A stretch of DNA of 64,000 nt from NCBI RefSeq assembly GCF_025630775.1, contig NZ_JAOSZE010000042.1:37694-101693 (forward strand). The letters run 5' to 3'. Below, piece after piece: positions 15,952-24,328 of this stretch. Numbering within the stretch: the first letter of the stretch is position 1; each line of letters opens with the position of its first letter. The translations under genes and the position numbers were made by a program. The notes under the pieces were generated by a model. It made no database searches and had not been told where the DNA came from. It was given only the letters and a program-made list of their open reading frames with translations. This stretch comes from Actinoplanes sp. KI2. GTDB lineage: Bacteria > Actinomycetota > Actinomycetes > Mycobacteriales > Micromonosporaceae.

Positions 15952-17319
15952 ATGCGCCGTCGTTTGCTTGCTGCTGCCCTGCTCGTGGTCGTCGCCGTCA
16001 CCTCCGGTACCCCGTCGCCGGCCGTCGCGGACTCCTGGCAGCCGGCGGTGGTCTCGGTGCATCCGGCCGCCGCGGACTCCTGGCAGCCGGCGGTGGTCTC
16101 CGAGCATCCGGTCGCCTACACCCCGCACGTGCTGGACGGCGAGGTCCGGGCGATCGCCGTGGTCGATCGCACGGTGGTCGTCGGCGGCGAGTTCAAGAAG
16201 GTCGCCGACAGCTCCCGCCGGCACCTCTACGCCCGGCGGAACATCTTCGCCTTCGACCTGCTCACCGGCGCGGTCCTGCCGTTCGCGCCGCGGGTCGACG
16301 GCGGCGTGCACGCGCTGGCCACCGGCCCCGGCGGCACGGTCTACGCGGGCGGCACGTTCACCACGGTCAACGGCTTCGGGCAGCGCGGCCTGGCCCGGCT
16401 CTCGCTCAACGGAAAGCGGGTGAGCGGCTTCCGGGCCGCGATCAACTACGGCGACGTCCGAACCTTGGCCGTTCGCGGCGACAACGTCTACGCCGGCGGC
16501 ACCTTCACCGGGATCAACCGGATCCGGCGGGCCGGCCTCGCCCGGCTCGACGCCTTCACCGGCGCGGTCGACCCCGGCTTCGACGCCCAGCTCACCGCGC
16601 TCGGCCTGCCGGATACCTTCGTCACCAGCCTCGACCTGTCGCCGGACGGGCAGCGGCTGGTGGCGGTCGGTGCGATGCGGCGGGTCGGCGCGATCTACCG
16701 CTCCCAGATCGCGATGTTCGACGTGTCCGGGCCGCGGGCGGCGCTGACCGACTGGTACACCGACGCGTTCATACCCCCGTGCGCACCCGATTTCCAGGCG
16801 TACCTGCGGCAGGTGAAGTTCTCCCCGGACGGCACCTACATCGTGGTCACCACGAGCGGCGGCACCTCGGGACGGGACAAGGTCTGCGATGCCGCGGTCC
16901 GCTTCCAGACCGCCGGTCCGGGCCGGCACGAGCCGGTCTGGGTGCAGCACACCGGCGGCAACTCGCTGTCCGCGGTGGCGATCACCGGGGTCGCCGTCTA
17001 CCTGGGCGGCCACCAGCTGTACATGGACAACCCGGACGGTCACAAGGTCAAGAACCCGGGCGAGAAGCCGTTCTACACGGTCGGGCCGGGCGCCGTCGAG
17101 CGGCCCGGCATCGGCGCGGTCGACCCGGCCACCGGCAAGACGCTGCCCTGGAACCCGACCCGGGCCCGCGGCGTCGGCGTCTACGCCTTGGTGGTCGTCC
17201 CGCAGGGCCTGCTGGTCGGCTCGGACACCGACGAGCTCGGCCACGAGTACCACGGCCGGATCGGCATGTTCCCGTTGCCGGGCGCGGCGCCTTTTCGGCA
17301 TAGCGCCTCAACGAGATAG
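15952..17319 (+). CDS. Secreted beta-propeller (delta-60 repeat-like) protein
   Basis: The 455-residue exported protein begins with a signal peptide (RRRLLAAALLVVVAVTSG) and continues as repeated propeller blades. The recurring motif is VVGGEF or VYAGGTFT followed by LARL (for example VYAGGTFTTVNGFGQRGLARL and VYAGGTFTGINRIRRAGLARL). These are delta-60 or PQQ-like blades; function is unknown, perhaps adhesion or scaffolding. The ATG at 15952 gives the signal peptide directly; an ATG 15 bases upstream is less likely. The N-terminus contains an exact 15-residue duplication (DSWQPAVVS...HP). Cys residues are few. Confidence 0.72.
   Translation: MRRRLLAAALLVVVAVTSGTPSPAVADSWQPAVVSVHPAAADSWQPAVVSEHPVAYTPHVLDGEVRAIAVVDRTVVVGGEFKKVADSSRRHLYARRNIFAFDLLTGAVLPFAPRVDGGVHALATGPGGTVYAGGTFTTVNGFGQRGLARLSLNGKRVSGFRAAINYGDVRTLAVRGDNVYAGGTFTGINRIRRAGLARLDAFTGAVDPGFDAQLTALGLPDTFVTSLDLSPDGQRLVAVGAMRRVGAIYRSQIAMFDVSGPRAALTDWYTDAFIPPCAPDFQAYLRQVKFSPDGTYIVVTTSGGTSGRDKVCDAAVRFQTAGPGRHEPVWVQHTGGNSLSAVAITGVAVYLGGHQLYMDNPDGHKVKNPGEKPFYTVGPGAVERPGIGAVDPATGKTLPWNPTRARGVGVYALVVVPQGLLVGSDTDELGHEYHGRIGMFPLPGAAPFRHSASTR
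16026..16115 (+). repeat. 45-bp tandem duplication in the beta-propeller gene
   Basis: Two consecutive 45-base units (16026-16070 and 16071-16115) encode near-identical 15-residue stretches containing DSWQPAVVS. The units are almost identical at DNA level, so the duplication is recent or kept in register. It lies just after the signal peptide. Confidence 0.75.
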
Positions 17320-17413
17320 ACCCGGCCCCAGCGACGCGCTCAGCGAGCCACACCTGAGCCTCGCCACCTCTCGTGCGGGCGCCGAGCGCCGGCCCGGCGA
17401 CCACCGCGATCGC

Positions 17414-20400
17414 CTACGAGCCGGCCGCCGGGCGGTGGAACGGGAACGCCAGGGTGGCCCGGATCGTGGTGCCGGTCAGCAGCATCACCAGCCGGTCGAC
17501 GCCGAGGCCGAGCCCGCCGGTCGGCGGCATCGCGTACTCCAGGGCGGTAAGGAAGGCCTCGTCGAGCTGCATCGCCTCCAGATCGCCGGCGGCCGCCTTC
17601 AGCGACTGCGCGGTGAGCCGTTCCCGCTGCTCCACCGGGTCGACCAGCTCCGAGTACGCGGTGCCCAGCTCCATGCCGAACGCGACCAGGTCCCAGCGTT
17701 CGGCCAGCCGCGGGTCGGCGCGGTGAGTGCGGGTCAGCGGCGAGGTCTCGATCGGGAAGTCGGTGTAGAACGTCGGGTAGGTGGTCTGCTTCTCGACCAG
17801 CGCGTCGTACAGCTCGACGACCAGCTCGCCCGCGGTGGCATCGGCCGGGGCGTGCACGCCGTGCCGCTCGCAGACCTCGCGTACCCGCTCGACCGGGGTG
17901 CCCGAGGTCAGCTCGGCGCCGGCCGCCCGGCTCACCGCCTCGTGCACGGTCACCTCCGGCCACGGCGCGCTCAGGTCGACCGGCCCGTCGGGTCGCATGG
18001 CGACCGGCTTGCCGTGCACGGCGATGGCCACCTCGAGGACGATCTCCCGGGTCAGGTCGCGCATCGAGTGGTAGTCGCCGTACGCCTCGTACGCCTCCAG
18101 CGAGGTGAACTCCGGGTTGTGGGTGGCGTCCACGCCCTCGTTGCGGAAGTTCCGGTTGAGCTCGAAGACCTTCTTCATCCCGGCCACGCAGAGCCGCTTG
18201 AGGTAAAGCTCGGGCGCGATCCGCAGATACAGGCCCATGTCGTACGCGTTGATGTGGGTGCGGAACGGGCGGGCCGCCGCGCCACCGTGCACCGCTTGCA
18301 GCATCGGGGTCTCGACCTCGGCGTATCCCCGGGCGGCGAACGCGTCCCGCAGCGCCTTCACCGCGGCACTGCGGTCGCGCAGCACCTGCATCGCGTCCGG
18401 GTTGATCAGCAGGTCGAGGTGGCGCTGGCTGAGCCGGGCCTCGGGATCGGTGAAGCCGGCGTGCGTGTCGGGCAGCGGGCGCAGACACTTGGCGGCCATG
18501 GTCCAGTCGTCCACCAGGATCGACAGCTCACCGCGGCGGGAGGTGACCACCTCGCCGGTGACGCTCACGTGGTCGCCGAGGTCGACGGTCTGCCGCCACC
18601 GGTGACCGGCCGGCGCGGGCGTGGTGTCGTCGGTGAGCATGGCCTGCAGCGTGACGGCGCCGTCCTGCAGCACCGCGAACAGCACGCCGCCCAGGTCGCG
18701 CAGCGCCCGCACCCGGCCGGTGACCGAGACCCGCTCGCCGGTCCGCGCGTCCGGCGCCAGTCCCGGATGGGTGGCCCGGACCTCGGCGATGGTGGAGGTG
18801 TGCGGGACTGACACGGGATAGGGTTCGTGGCCGAGCTTGACCAGCCGATCGGTCTTCTCCAGGCGGGCGCGCTGCTGCTGGCTGAGCCGGCGCGGCGGGC
18901 GGACCGGGCGCAGCAGCTCCTGCTCCTGGGCGCGTACGACGTCCACGATCTCGTCGGCCCGGTCCGGCGCCGGCGGGGCCAGCGACGGCAGGAAGCCCTC
19001 GGCGATGCCGGCGGCCAGCGCGGCCCGGCTGAGCGTGAGCGACGAGTCGTAGCAGAGGAACCGGGGATACCAGGCGGGTAGGTACTTGGCGTTCGCCCGG
19101 TACAGCGACTCCAGCTGCCAGAACCGGGACGCCACCGACAGCACCGCGTCGCTGAGCCGGGTGACCGGGCCGGCGCCGACGCTCTCGGCCGAGCTGAACA
19201 CCGAGCGGAACATCGCGAAGTTCAGCGAGATCCGGCGGATGCCCAGGTCGGCGCAGGCCTCCATGAGCGACGCGACCATGAACTCGGTCAGGCCGTTCTC
19301 GGCCTGCCGGTCGGCGCGCATCAGGTCGAGCGACAGGCCGCGCACGCCCCATGGGACGAAGGTGAGCAGCCCGCGCACCGCGCCGCCCGGATCGTGCGCG
19401 GTCACCACCACGCAGCGCGCGTCGGCCGGGTCGCCGAGCCGGCCGAGCGCCATCGAGAAGCCCCGCTCGGTCTCGTCCCCGCGCCAGGCGGCGGCGAGCT
19501 GGTCCAGCTCGGCCAGCTCGGTCGCGCCGATGGCGCCCTGCCGGCGGACCTGAGCGGTGTAGCCGGCCTCGCGGACCCGGGTGACCGCCCGGCGGACCGG
19601 GCGCATCGTGCGGCCCTGCAGGGTGAACGTCGCCGCCTCGAGGATCGCCTCGTCGCCGATGGTGAGGGCCTTCAAACCGCTTTCCACGTACGCGCGGGCG
19701 CCGTCCTCGCCGGCCGAGAGCGCCGCCGGGAACCAGCCGTGCCGGCGTGCCTCGTCCCGCCACGCGTCGATCGCCGCCCGCCACGAGGCGGGGTGGCCGA
19801 TCGGGTCGCCGCTGGCCATGCTCACCGCGGCGACCACCCGGTAGGTGACCGCGGCCCGGCCGTCCGGCGAGAAGATCGCCGACTTGTCCCGCCGGGTGGC
19901 GAAGTAGCCCAGCGAGTCGCGTTCGCCGTCGGTCAGGATCAGCCGGCGCAGGTGCACCTCGGACTCGGCGCTCATGTACTGCGCGGCGCGCGCCGACCGC
20001 AGGAAGACGCTGACCGCGGCCAGCAGCACAAGCGCGGAGACGGTCGAGGCGACGATCGCCTCCCAGTGATGACCGTGGTGGTGGTGCAGGCCCACGGTGC
20101 CGCCGGCCGTGTCCAGGCCGAGCGAGGTGCGGTTGGCCCAGATCGCGTGTTCCCCCGGCCCGTGCAGGGTGCTCGGGAACACCCAGGACAGGCTGAAGGC
20201 GAGCGCCCAGGACACGGCGAGGCCGGCGACCAGCACGGCCAGCGCGGCACGGCGGGAGCCGGCCGCCAGCCGGGCCGGGAAGGCCGCCCGGGACCGCCAC
20301 AGCAGGACGGTGACGGTCGCGCCGATCGGGACGGCCACCACGGTGAAGACCAGCTCGGCGCGGGAGATGTCGAGGTCGGCCTTGCCCGGATCGGTCCAGA

Positions 20401-20713
20401 ACACCAGGCCGACCGCGGCCGTGATGGCGTCCACGATCGTGGCGCACACCTGGTAGACCAGCAGCAGCAGATACGCGGCCCGCAGCCGGCGGCGCAGCGC
20501 GCTGCCCAGGACCAGCAGCGCGGCCGCGATGAACAGGTTCGGCTCGGCCGGGATGTTGAACAGGCCGAACGCGTAGTCCACCCACCAGGTGAAGTGGAAC
20601 GTACGCAGCGGGAAGCTGATCAGCACCCAGATGCCGGCCAGGGTGACCAGCCGCCCGGGCCAGGCTGCGAATCGGTCCTGCCACCCCTGCGGACCATCGT
20701 CTGTGCTCACCAC
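17414..20713 (-). CDS. lysX: Bifunctional lysylphosphatidylglycerol synthetase / lysyl-tRNA synthetase LysX
   Basis: The 1099-residue fusion has an N-terminal membrane region (helices to about residue 240), a DUF2156 lysyl-transferase domain (about 250-570) and a class II lysyl-tRNA synthetase. The synthetase has an OB fold from about residue 610 and the catalytic core after that. Motif 2 shows FRNEGVDATHNPEFTSLEAY and motif 3 GLGLGVDRLVMLL. LysX charges tRNA-Lys and moves lysine to phosphatidylglycerol, which makes the membrane less anionic and resistant to cationic peptides. Mycobacterial LysX is of similar length. Two adjacent GTGs (20713, 20710) could start it. No other lysyl-tRNA synthetase is in view. 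Confidence 0.92.
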   Translation of the reverse strand: MVSTDDGPQGWQDRFAAWPGRLVTLAGIWVLISFPLRTFHFTWWVDYAFGLFNIPAEPNLFIAAALLVLGSALRRRLRAAYLLLLVYQVCATIVDAITAAVGLVFWTDPGKADLDISRAELVFTVVAVPIGATVTVLLWRSRAAFPARLAAGSRRAALAVLVAGLAVSWALAFSLSWVFPSTLHGPGEHAIWANRTSLGLDTAGGTVGLHHHHGHHWEAIVASTVSALVLLAAVSVFLRSARAAQYMSAESEVHLRRLILTDGERDSLGYFATRRDKSAIFSPDGRAAVTYRVVAAVSMASGDPIGHPASWRAAIDAWRDEARRHGWFPAALSAGEDGARAYVESGLKALTIGDEAILEAATFTLQGRTMRPVRRAVTRVREAGYTAQVRRQGAIGATELAELDQLAAAWRGDETERGFSMALGRLGDPADARCVVVTAHDPGGAVRGLLTFVPWGVRGLSLDLMRADRQAENGLTEFMVASLMEACADLGIRRISLNFAMFRSVFSSAESVGAGPVTRLSDAVLSVASRFWQLESLYRANAKYLPAWYPRFLCYDSSLTLSRAALAAGIAEGFLPSLAPPAPDRADEIVDVVRAQEQELLRPVRPPRRLSQQQRARLEKTDRLVKLGHEPYPVSVPHTSTIAEVRATHPGLAPDARTGERVSVTGRVRALRDLGGVLFAVLQDGAVTLQAMLTDDTTPAPAGHRWRQTVDLGDHVSVTGEVVTSRRGELSILVDDWTMAAKCLRPLPDTHAGFTDPEARLSQRHLDLLINPDAMQVLRDRSAAVKALRDAFAARGYAEVETPMLQAVHGGAAARPFRTHINAYDMGLYLRIAPELYLKRLCVAGMKKVFELNRNFRNEGVDATHNPEFTSLEAYEAYGDYHSMRDLTREIVLEVAIAVHGKPVAMRPDGPVDLSAPWPEVTVHEAVSRAAGAELTSGTPVERVREVCERHGVHAPADATAGELVVELYDALVEKQTTYPTFYTDFPIETSPLTRTHRADPRLAERWDLVAFGMELGTAYSELVDPVEQRERLTAQSLKAAAGDLEAMQLDEAFLTALEYAMPPTGGLGLGVDRLVMLLTGTTIRATLAFPFHRPAAGS

Positions 20714-20783
20714 GACGATGACGTTAGTCAGCCGCGTCGACCGCCGCGCCGGGCGCCACGATCGGCGCGACCGTCGCGCGTCT

Positions 20784-21185
20784 TCAGCGGTCCTTCGGGA
20801 CCGCCGTGCCGGTGTCGCGGCCGGGGTGGCGGGGGAAGAACCAGCCGACGGTGACCAGCAGCCCGGTCAGGGACAGCACGATGAACACGACCTGATGAAC
20901 GTGGTCCTTGCCCGGTGGCAGCCGGCCGATCAGGTGCACGGCCCAGAAGACCGGATAGAACCAGAACGCATACCAGGCCCACCGCTCCCCGCGCCGGAAC
21001 GGAATGGCGGCCATCAGCACCCCGAACAGCCCCAGCCCCACCGAGGCGAGCCCGTCGGCCCGCATGAGCGCCCGATCCCCACCTCCCGGCGCCACCACCG
21101 CAACCAGACCGAACAGGAGGATGCCGGCCCCGACCACCAGCAGACAGATCCACCCCACCCGGACGGAGACACTCTCACGCCGCAT
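20784..21185 (-). CDS. Small four-helix membrane protein
   Basis: The 133-residue protein has four hydrophobic segments (VGWICLLVVGAGILLFGLV, ASVGLGLFGVLMAAIPF, WAWYAFWFYPVFWAVHLIG, VVFIVLSLTGLLVTVGWFF) and a charged tail. This resembles the small DUF4345/DoxX-like actinobacterial membrane proteins, but I cannot assign a family. It lies 24 bases after the small Cys-rich gene and may be co-transcribed with it. No clear ribosome site precedes the ATG. Confidence 0.65.
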   Translation of the reverse strand: MRRESVSVRVGWICLLVVGAGILLFGLVAVVAPGGGDRALMRADGLASVGLGLFGVLMAAIPFRRGERWAWYAFWFYPVFWAVHLIGRLPPGKDHVHQVVFIVLSLTGLLVTVGWFFPRHPGRDTGTAVPKDR

Positions 21186-21209
21186 GCCCAGAACGTATCG
21201 CTGCGCCGT

Positions 21210-21419
21210 TCAGTGGGTCCACTTGATGAAGCGGTCGAAGAGCTCGGCCGGCGGACCGTCCGGTATGTCCGAGCAGGCGTCCTCGAGGTTCGCCCACATG
21301 GAGATCGCGAGTTCGATCCGGTCCATCGTGGTGACCAGACGCTTCCGTGCATGATCGCAGGGCCAGGGATCGCCACAGGATCGGCAGTCCCAGGACGGTC
21401 GCTCGGCGGTGTGGGTCAT
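21210..21419 (-). CDS. Small Cys-rich actinobacterial protein (XRE/DUF397-associated)
   Basis: The 69-residue protein begins MTHTAERPSWDCRSCGDPWPCD and ends with PAELFDRFIKWTH. The cluster C-x2-C-x5-CDH could bind zinc. Such proteins, often labelled flavin reductase by mistake, recur in actinomycetes beside XRE/DUF397 regulator pairs, as here (divergent from the XRE gene). The ATG at 21419 is preceded by GGAAGGAGC, which decides this start over an ATG upstream. Function unknown. Confidence 0.7.
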   Translation of the reverse strand: MTHTAERPSWDCRSCGDPWPCDHARKRLVTTMDRIELAISMWANLEDACSDIPDGPPAELFDRFIKWTH

Positions 21420-21603
21420 CGACGCCTCGCTCCTTCCGCGGAGGACGCGGCGGCAAGTTATGGGGAGACAACGCAGCCACCGCGCCATCGCCACCGTCGC
21501 ACGGAGATATTGAAATCCGCAACATGCGTACTACATGATCCCGAATGACACTTGCGAATGCCGCTCATGTTGTCTGCAACGGATCTAGGCGGGAGGATGA
21601 GCC

Positions 21604-22479
21604 GTGACCCAGCGCCAGAGCCCGACGGTCCGAAGGCGACGCCTCGCCCTCACGCTGCGGCAGCTCAGAGACTCCGCGGGGCTGTCGGCCGCGGAGGCGG
21701 CCCGGCGCGTGGACCACGATGCGAGCTGGCTGTCCCGGATCGAGAGCGCGGAGGTCCGGCCTCACCCGAACGACGTACGGGCGCTGCTGTCCCTCTACGG
21801 AGTGGCGGGCGACCAGGCCGAGGCGGTCATCGCCGTCGCTCGGCAGGCGAAGCAGCGCGGCTGGTGGCAGCGGTACAGCGACGTCCTGCCGGACTGGTTC
21901 ACGACCTACGTCGGCATGGAGTCCGAGGCGTCGGTCATCCGCACGTATGAGTGCCAGATGATCCCGGGCCTGTTGCAGACCGAGGACTACGCGCGGGCGG
22001 CATTCCGTGGCGCGCCGGTGCTGACGCGCGAGGAAGAGGTCGAGAAACAGGTCTCGCTCCGGATGGAGCGGCAGGCCATTCTCGCGCAGGACGAGCCGCC
22101 GCTGCTCCGGGTCGTGATCGACGAGGGTGCCGCACGCCGGCTGGTCGGCGGCCGGGCGGTCATGCGGGAGCAGATCGTGCGACTGATCGAGGCGAGCGAG
22201 CGGTCCAACGTCCAGATTCTCCTGCTGCCCTATGCGGCCGGCGTGGGCTTCGACGGGAGCTTCGTCATCCTCAGCTTCCCGCCGCTGCCCGAGCCCTACC
22301 CGGACGCCGCCGAGGACCAGATGGTGTACGTGGACACGCTCACCGGCGCCCTCTATCTCGAGCGGCCGGCGGAGGTCTCCACATACTCCGCGGCCTACGA
22401 ACAACTCCAGGCAACGGCGCTTGGGCCGACGGTGACCCGGGATACTCTCAGTAAGATCGCTGCCGATCTGGCGACATAG
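21604..22479 (+). CDS. XRE-family regulator with DUF5753 domain
   Basis: The 291-residue protein has a Cro/C1 helix-turn-helix in residues 14-70 (LRQLRDSAGLSAAEAARRVD, WLSRIESAEVRPH). A DUF5753 domain follows from about residue 100 (IRTYECQMIPGLLQTEDYARA, VSLRMERQAIL, VQILLLPYAAGV). These regulators are numerous in streptomycetes and Micromonosporaceae and pair with a DUF397 protein, found 34 bases downstream. Some pairs (BldB/WhiJ type) control development or behave like toxin-antitoxin units. GGGAGG precedes the GTG start. An inverted repeat GTTGTCTGCAAC (21569-21580) lies just upstream. Confidence 0.88.
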   Translation: MTQRQSPTVRRRRLALTLRQLRDSAGLSAAEAARRVDHDASWLSRIESAEVRPHPNDVRALLSLYGVAGDQAEAVIAVARQAKQRGWWQRYSDVLPDWFTTYVGMESEASVIRTYECQMIPGLLQTEDYARAAFRGAPVLTREEEVEKQVSLRMERQAILAQDEPPLLRVVIDEGAARRLVGGRAVMREQIVRLIEASERSNVQILLLPYAAGVGFDGSFVILSFPPLPEPYPDAAEDQMVYVDTLTGALYLERPAEVSTYSAAYEQLQATALGPTVTRDTLSKIAADLAT

Positions 22480-22512
22480 AGCGATCGGGCGACATGGAGA
22501 AGGAGGCGCGAT

Positions 22513-22710
22513 ATGGATCTGTCTCACGCACGATGGCGCAAGAGCACGCGGTCCGGGTCCTCCGGCAACTGCGTCGAAGTGGCTGACAACCTCCCCGGCG
22601 TAGTTGCAGTTCGGGACTCGAAGGACAGGACCGGCCCGGTGCTCACCTTCACGCCGGACGAGTGGAAGGCATTCGTCGGCGCGGTGAAGGACGGAGAGTT
22701 CGACCGCTGA
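22513..22710 (+). CDS. DUF397 protein, partner of XRE/DUF5753
   Basis: The 65-residue protein shows the DUF397 pattern: ARWRKSTRSGSSGNCVEVAD, then VAVRDSKDRTGPVLTFTPDEWKAFV. It follows the XRE gene after 34 bases with a strong GAGAAGGAGG ribosome site and is the usual small partner of that regulator. The mechanism is not known in general; an interaction with the DUF5753 protein is likely. Confidence 0.9.
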   Translation: MDLSHARWRKSTRSGSSGNCVEVADNLPGVVAVRDSKDRTGPVLTFTPDEWKAFVGAVKDGEFDR

Positions 22711-22714
22711 CCCC

Positions 22715-22755
22715 GTGGTGGGGTGTTGGTGACCATCTGTGACCACACCCCACTA
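22715..22755. terminator. Bidirectional hairpin between DUF397 gene and alpha-glucosidase
   Basis: Arms GTGGTGGGGTG (22715-22725) and CACCCCACTAC (22745-22755) pair at 10 of 11 positions and extend inward through TTGGT/ACCA. The right arm contains the alpha-glucosidase stop. No T-tract. Confidence 0.5.
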
Positions 22756-24315
22756 CAGTTCGGCGATATACCAGGCCGCGGTGTCCGGCGGCAGGACGCC
22801 GTTGCCGCCGAGCGGATCGCTGGAGAGCAACAGCCGGGCCCCGCGTACGCGGTCGGGCGCCGCGGCCGGCCGGTCGCCGGCGTTGACCACGCAGACGAAC
22901 CCCGGGCCGCGGTCGAAGGCCAGCACGTCCCCGTCGGCCGGCAGCCAGCCGAGCGGCCCCTCGGTCAGGGCCGGGACGGTCGCCCGGTGGCGCAACGCCG
23001 ATCGGTAGAGCGACAGCATCGACGCCGGATCGCCGGCCTGCCGGTCCACGGTCAGCCGGGCCCACTCGGCCGGCTGCGGCAGCCACGCCGTGCCCGGTCC
23101 GAAGCCGAACGGCGGCGCCGTGCCGGACCAGGGGAGTGGCACCCGGCAGCCGTCGCGGCCGGGATCCGCGCCCCGCGTACGCAGAAAGGTCGGGTCCTGG
23201 CGCAGCTCGGCGGGCAGGTCGGTGACCTCCGGCAGCCCCAGTTCCTCGCCCTGATAGACATACGCCCCGCCGGGCAGGGCCAGCATGAGCAACGCCGCGG
23301 CCCGGGCCCGCCGGACGCCGGTGGCGCCGCCGCCGTAGCGGGTGACGTGCCGGATCACGTCGTGGTTGGACAGCACCCACGTCGCCGGCGCGCCGACCGC
23401 GGTCAGCGCCTGCATGCTCTCGTCGACCGCCCGGCGCAGCGCCCCGGCCTCCCACGGCGCGAGCAGGAAGGTGAAGTTGAACGCGGTGTGCAGCTCGTCG
23501 GGGCGCAGGTAGCGGGCGAGCCGGGCCGGGTCGGCCACCCAGATCTCGCCGACGAAGGTGCGGTCGCCCGGGTAGCCGTCGCTGATCCGGCGCCAGGACC
23601 GGTAGACGTCGTGCACCTCGTCGAGGTCCCAGTGCGGGTGCCCGGCGACGGCCGGGCCGGAGGTGGCCTGCCCGGCGCCGAGGTCGGGCATCTCCGGGTC
23701 CTTCGCCAGCCCGTGTGCGACGTCGACGCGGAAGCCGTCGACCCCGCGGTCGAGCCAGAACCGCAGGATGGACCGGAACTCCTCGCGTACCTCGTCGTTG
23801 GTCCAGTCCAGGTCGGGCTGTTGCGGCGCGAACAGGTGCAGGTACCACTGCCCGTCGGCGACCTGGGTCCAGGCACGGCCGCCGAACGCGCTCGCCCAGT
23901 TGTTGGGCGGGAGCGACCCGCGGCCGTCGCGGAACAGGTACCGGGCACGCTCGCGGCTGCCCGGCGGCGCAGCCAGAGCGGCCCGGAACCAGGGGTGCTC
24001 GTCGGAGGTGTGGTTGGGAACCAGATCGAAGATCACCCGCAGGCCGTACGCGTGCGCGTCGGCGATCAGCGCCTCGGCGTCGGCCAGGGCGCCGAAGCGC
24101 GGGTCGACGTCGCGGTAGTCCGACACGTCGTAGCCCGCGTCGGCCTGCGGTGACGGGTAGAACGGGTTGAGCCAGAGGGCGTCGACGCCCAGGTCGCGCA
24201 GGTACGGCAGGCGGGACCGGACGCCCGGCAGGTCGCCGATCCCGTCGCCGTCCGAGTCGGCGAAGCTGCGCACGTAGACCTGGTAGATCACCGCGTGGCG
24301 CCACCAGGGGCTCAT
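22753..24315 (-). CDS. GH13 alpha-glucosidase / oligo-1,6-glucosidase-like
   Basis: The 520-residue intracellular GH13 enzyme (no signal peptide) would release glucose from imported alpha-glucosides. Catalytic residues are D198 in GFRVDVAH, E257 in VGEIWV and D319 in LSNHDV; the first conserved block is DLVPNHTSDEHPWF. The N-terminus WWRHAVIYQVYVRSFADSDGDG is typical of alpha-glucosidases of the AglA/MalL group. It is the last gene of the lpqY-sugABC operon, 13 bases after sugC, so its substrate should be what the transporter brings in (trehalose, maltose or isomaltose). The exact linkage is not readable. Confidence 0.9.
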   Translation of the reverse strand: MSPWWRHAVIYQVYVRSFADSDGDGIGDLPGVRSRLPYLRDLGVDALWLNPFYPSPQADAGYDVSDYRDVDPRFGALADAEALIADAHAYGLRVIFDLVPNHTSDEHPWFRAALAAPPGSRERARYLFRDGRGSLPPNNWASAFGGRAWTQVADGQWYLHLFAPQQPDLDWTNDEVREEFRSILRFWLDRGVDGFRVDVAHGLAKDPEMPDLGAGQATSGPAVAGHPHWDLDEVHDVYRSWRRISDGYPGDRTFVGEIWVADPARLARYLRPDELHTAFNFTFLLAPWEAGALRRAVDESMQALTAVGAPATWVLSNHDVIRHVTRYGGGATGVRRARAAALLMLALPGGAYVYQGEELGLPEVTDLPAELRQDPTFLRTRGADPGRDGCRVPLPWSGTAPPFGFGPGTAWLPQPAEWARLTVDRQAGDPASMLSLYRSALRHRATVPALTEGPLGWLPADGDVLAFDRGPGFVCVVNAGDRPAAAPDRVRGARLLLSSDPLGGNGVLPPDTAAWYIAEL

Positions 24316-24328
24316 CCTAAAGATCCCT

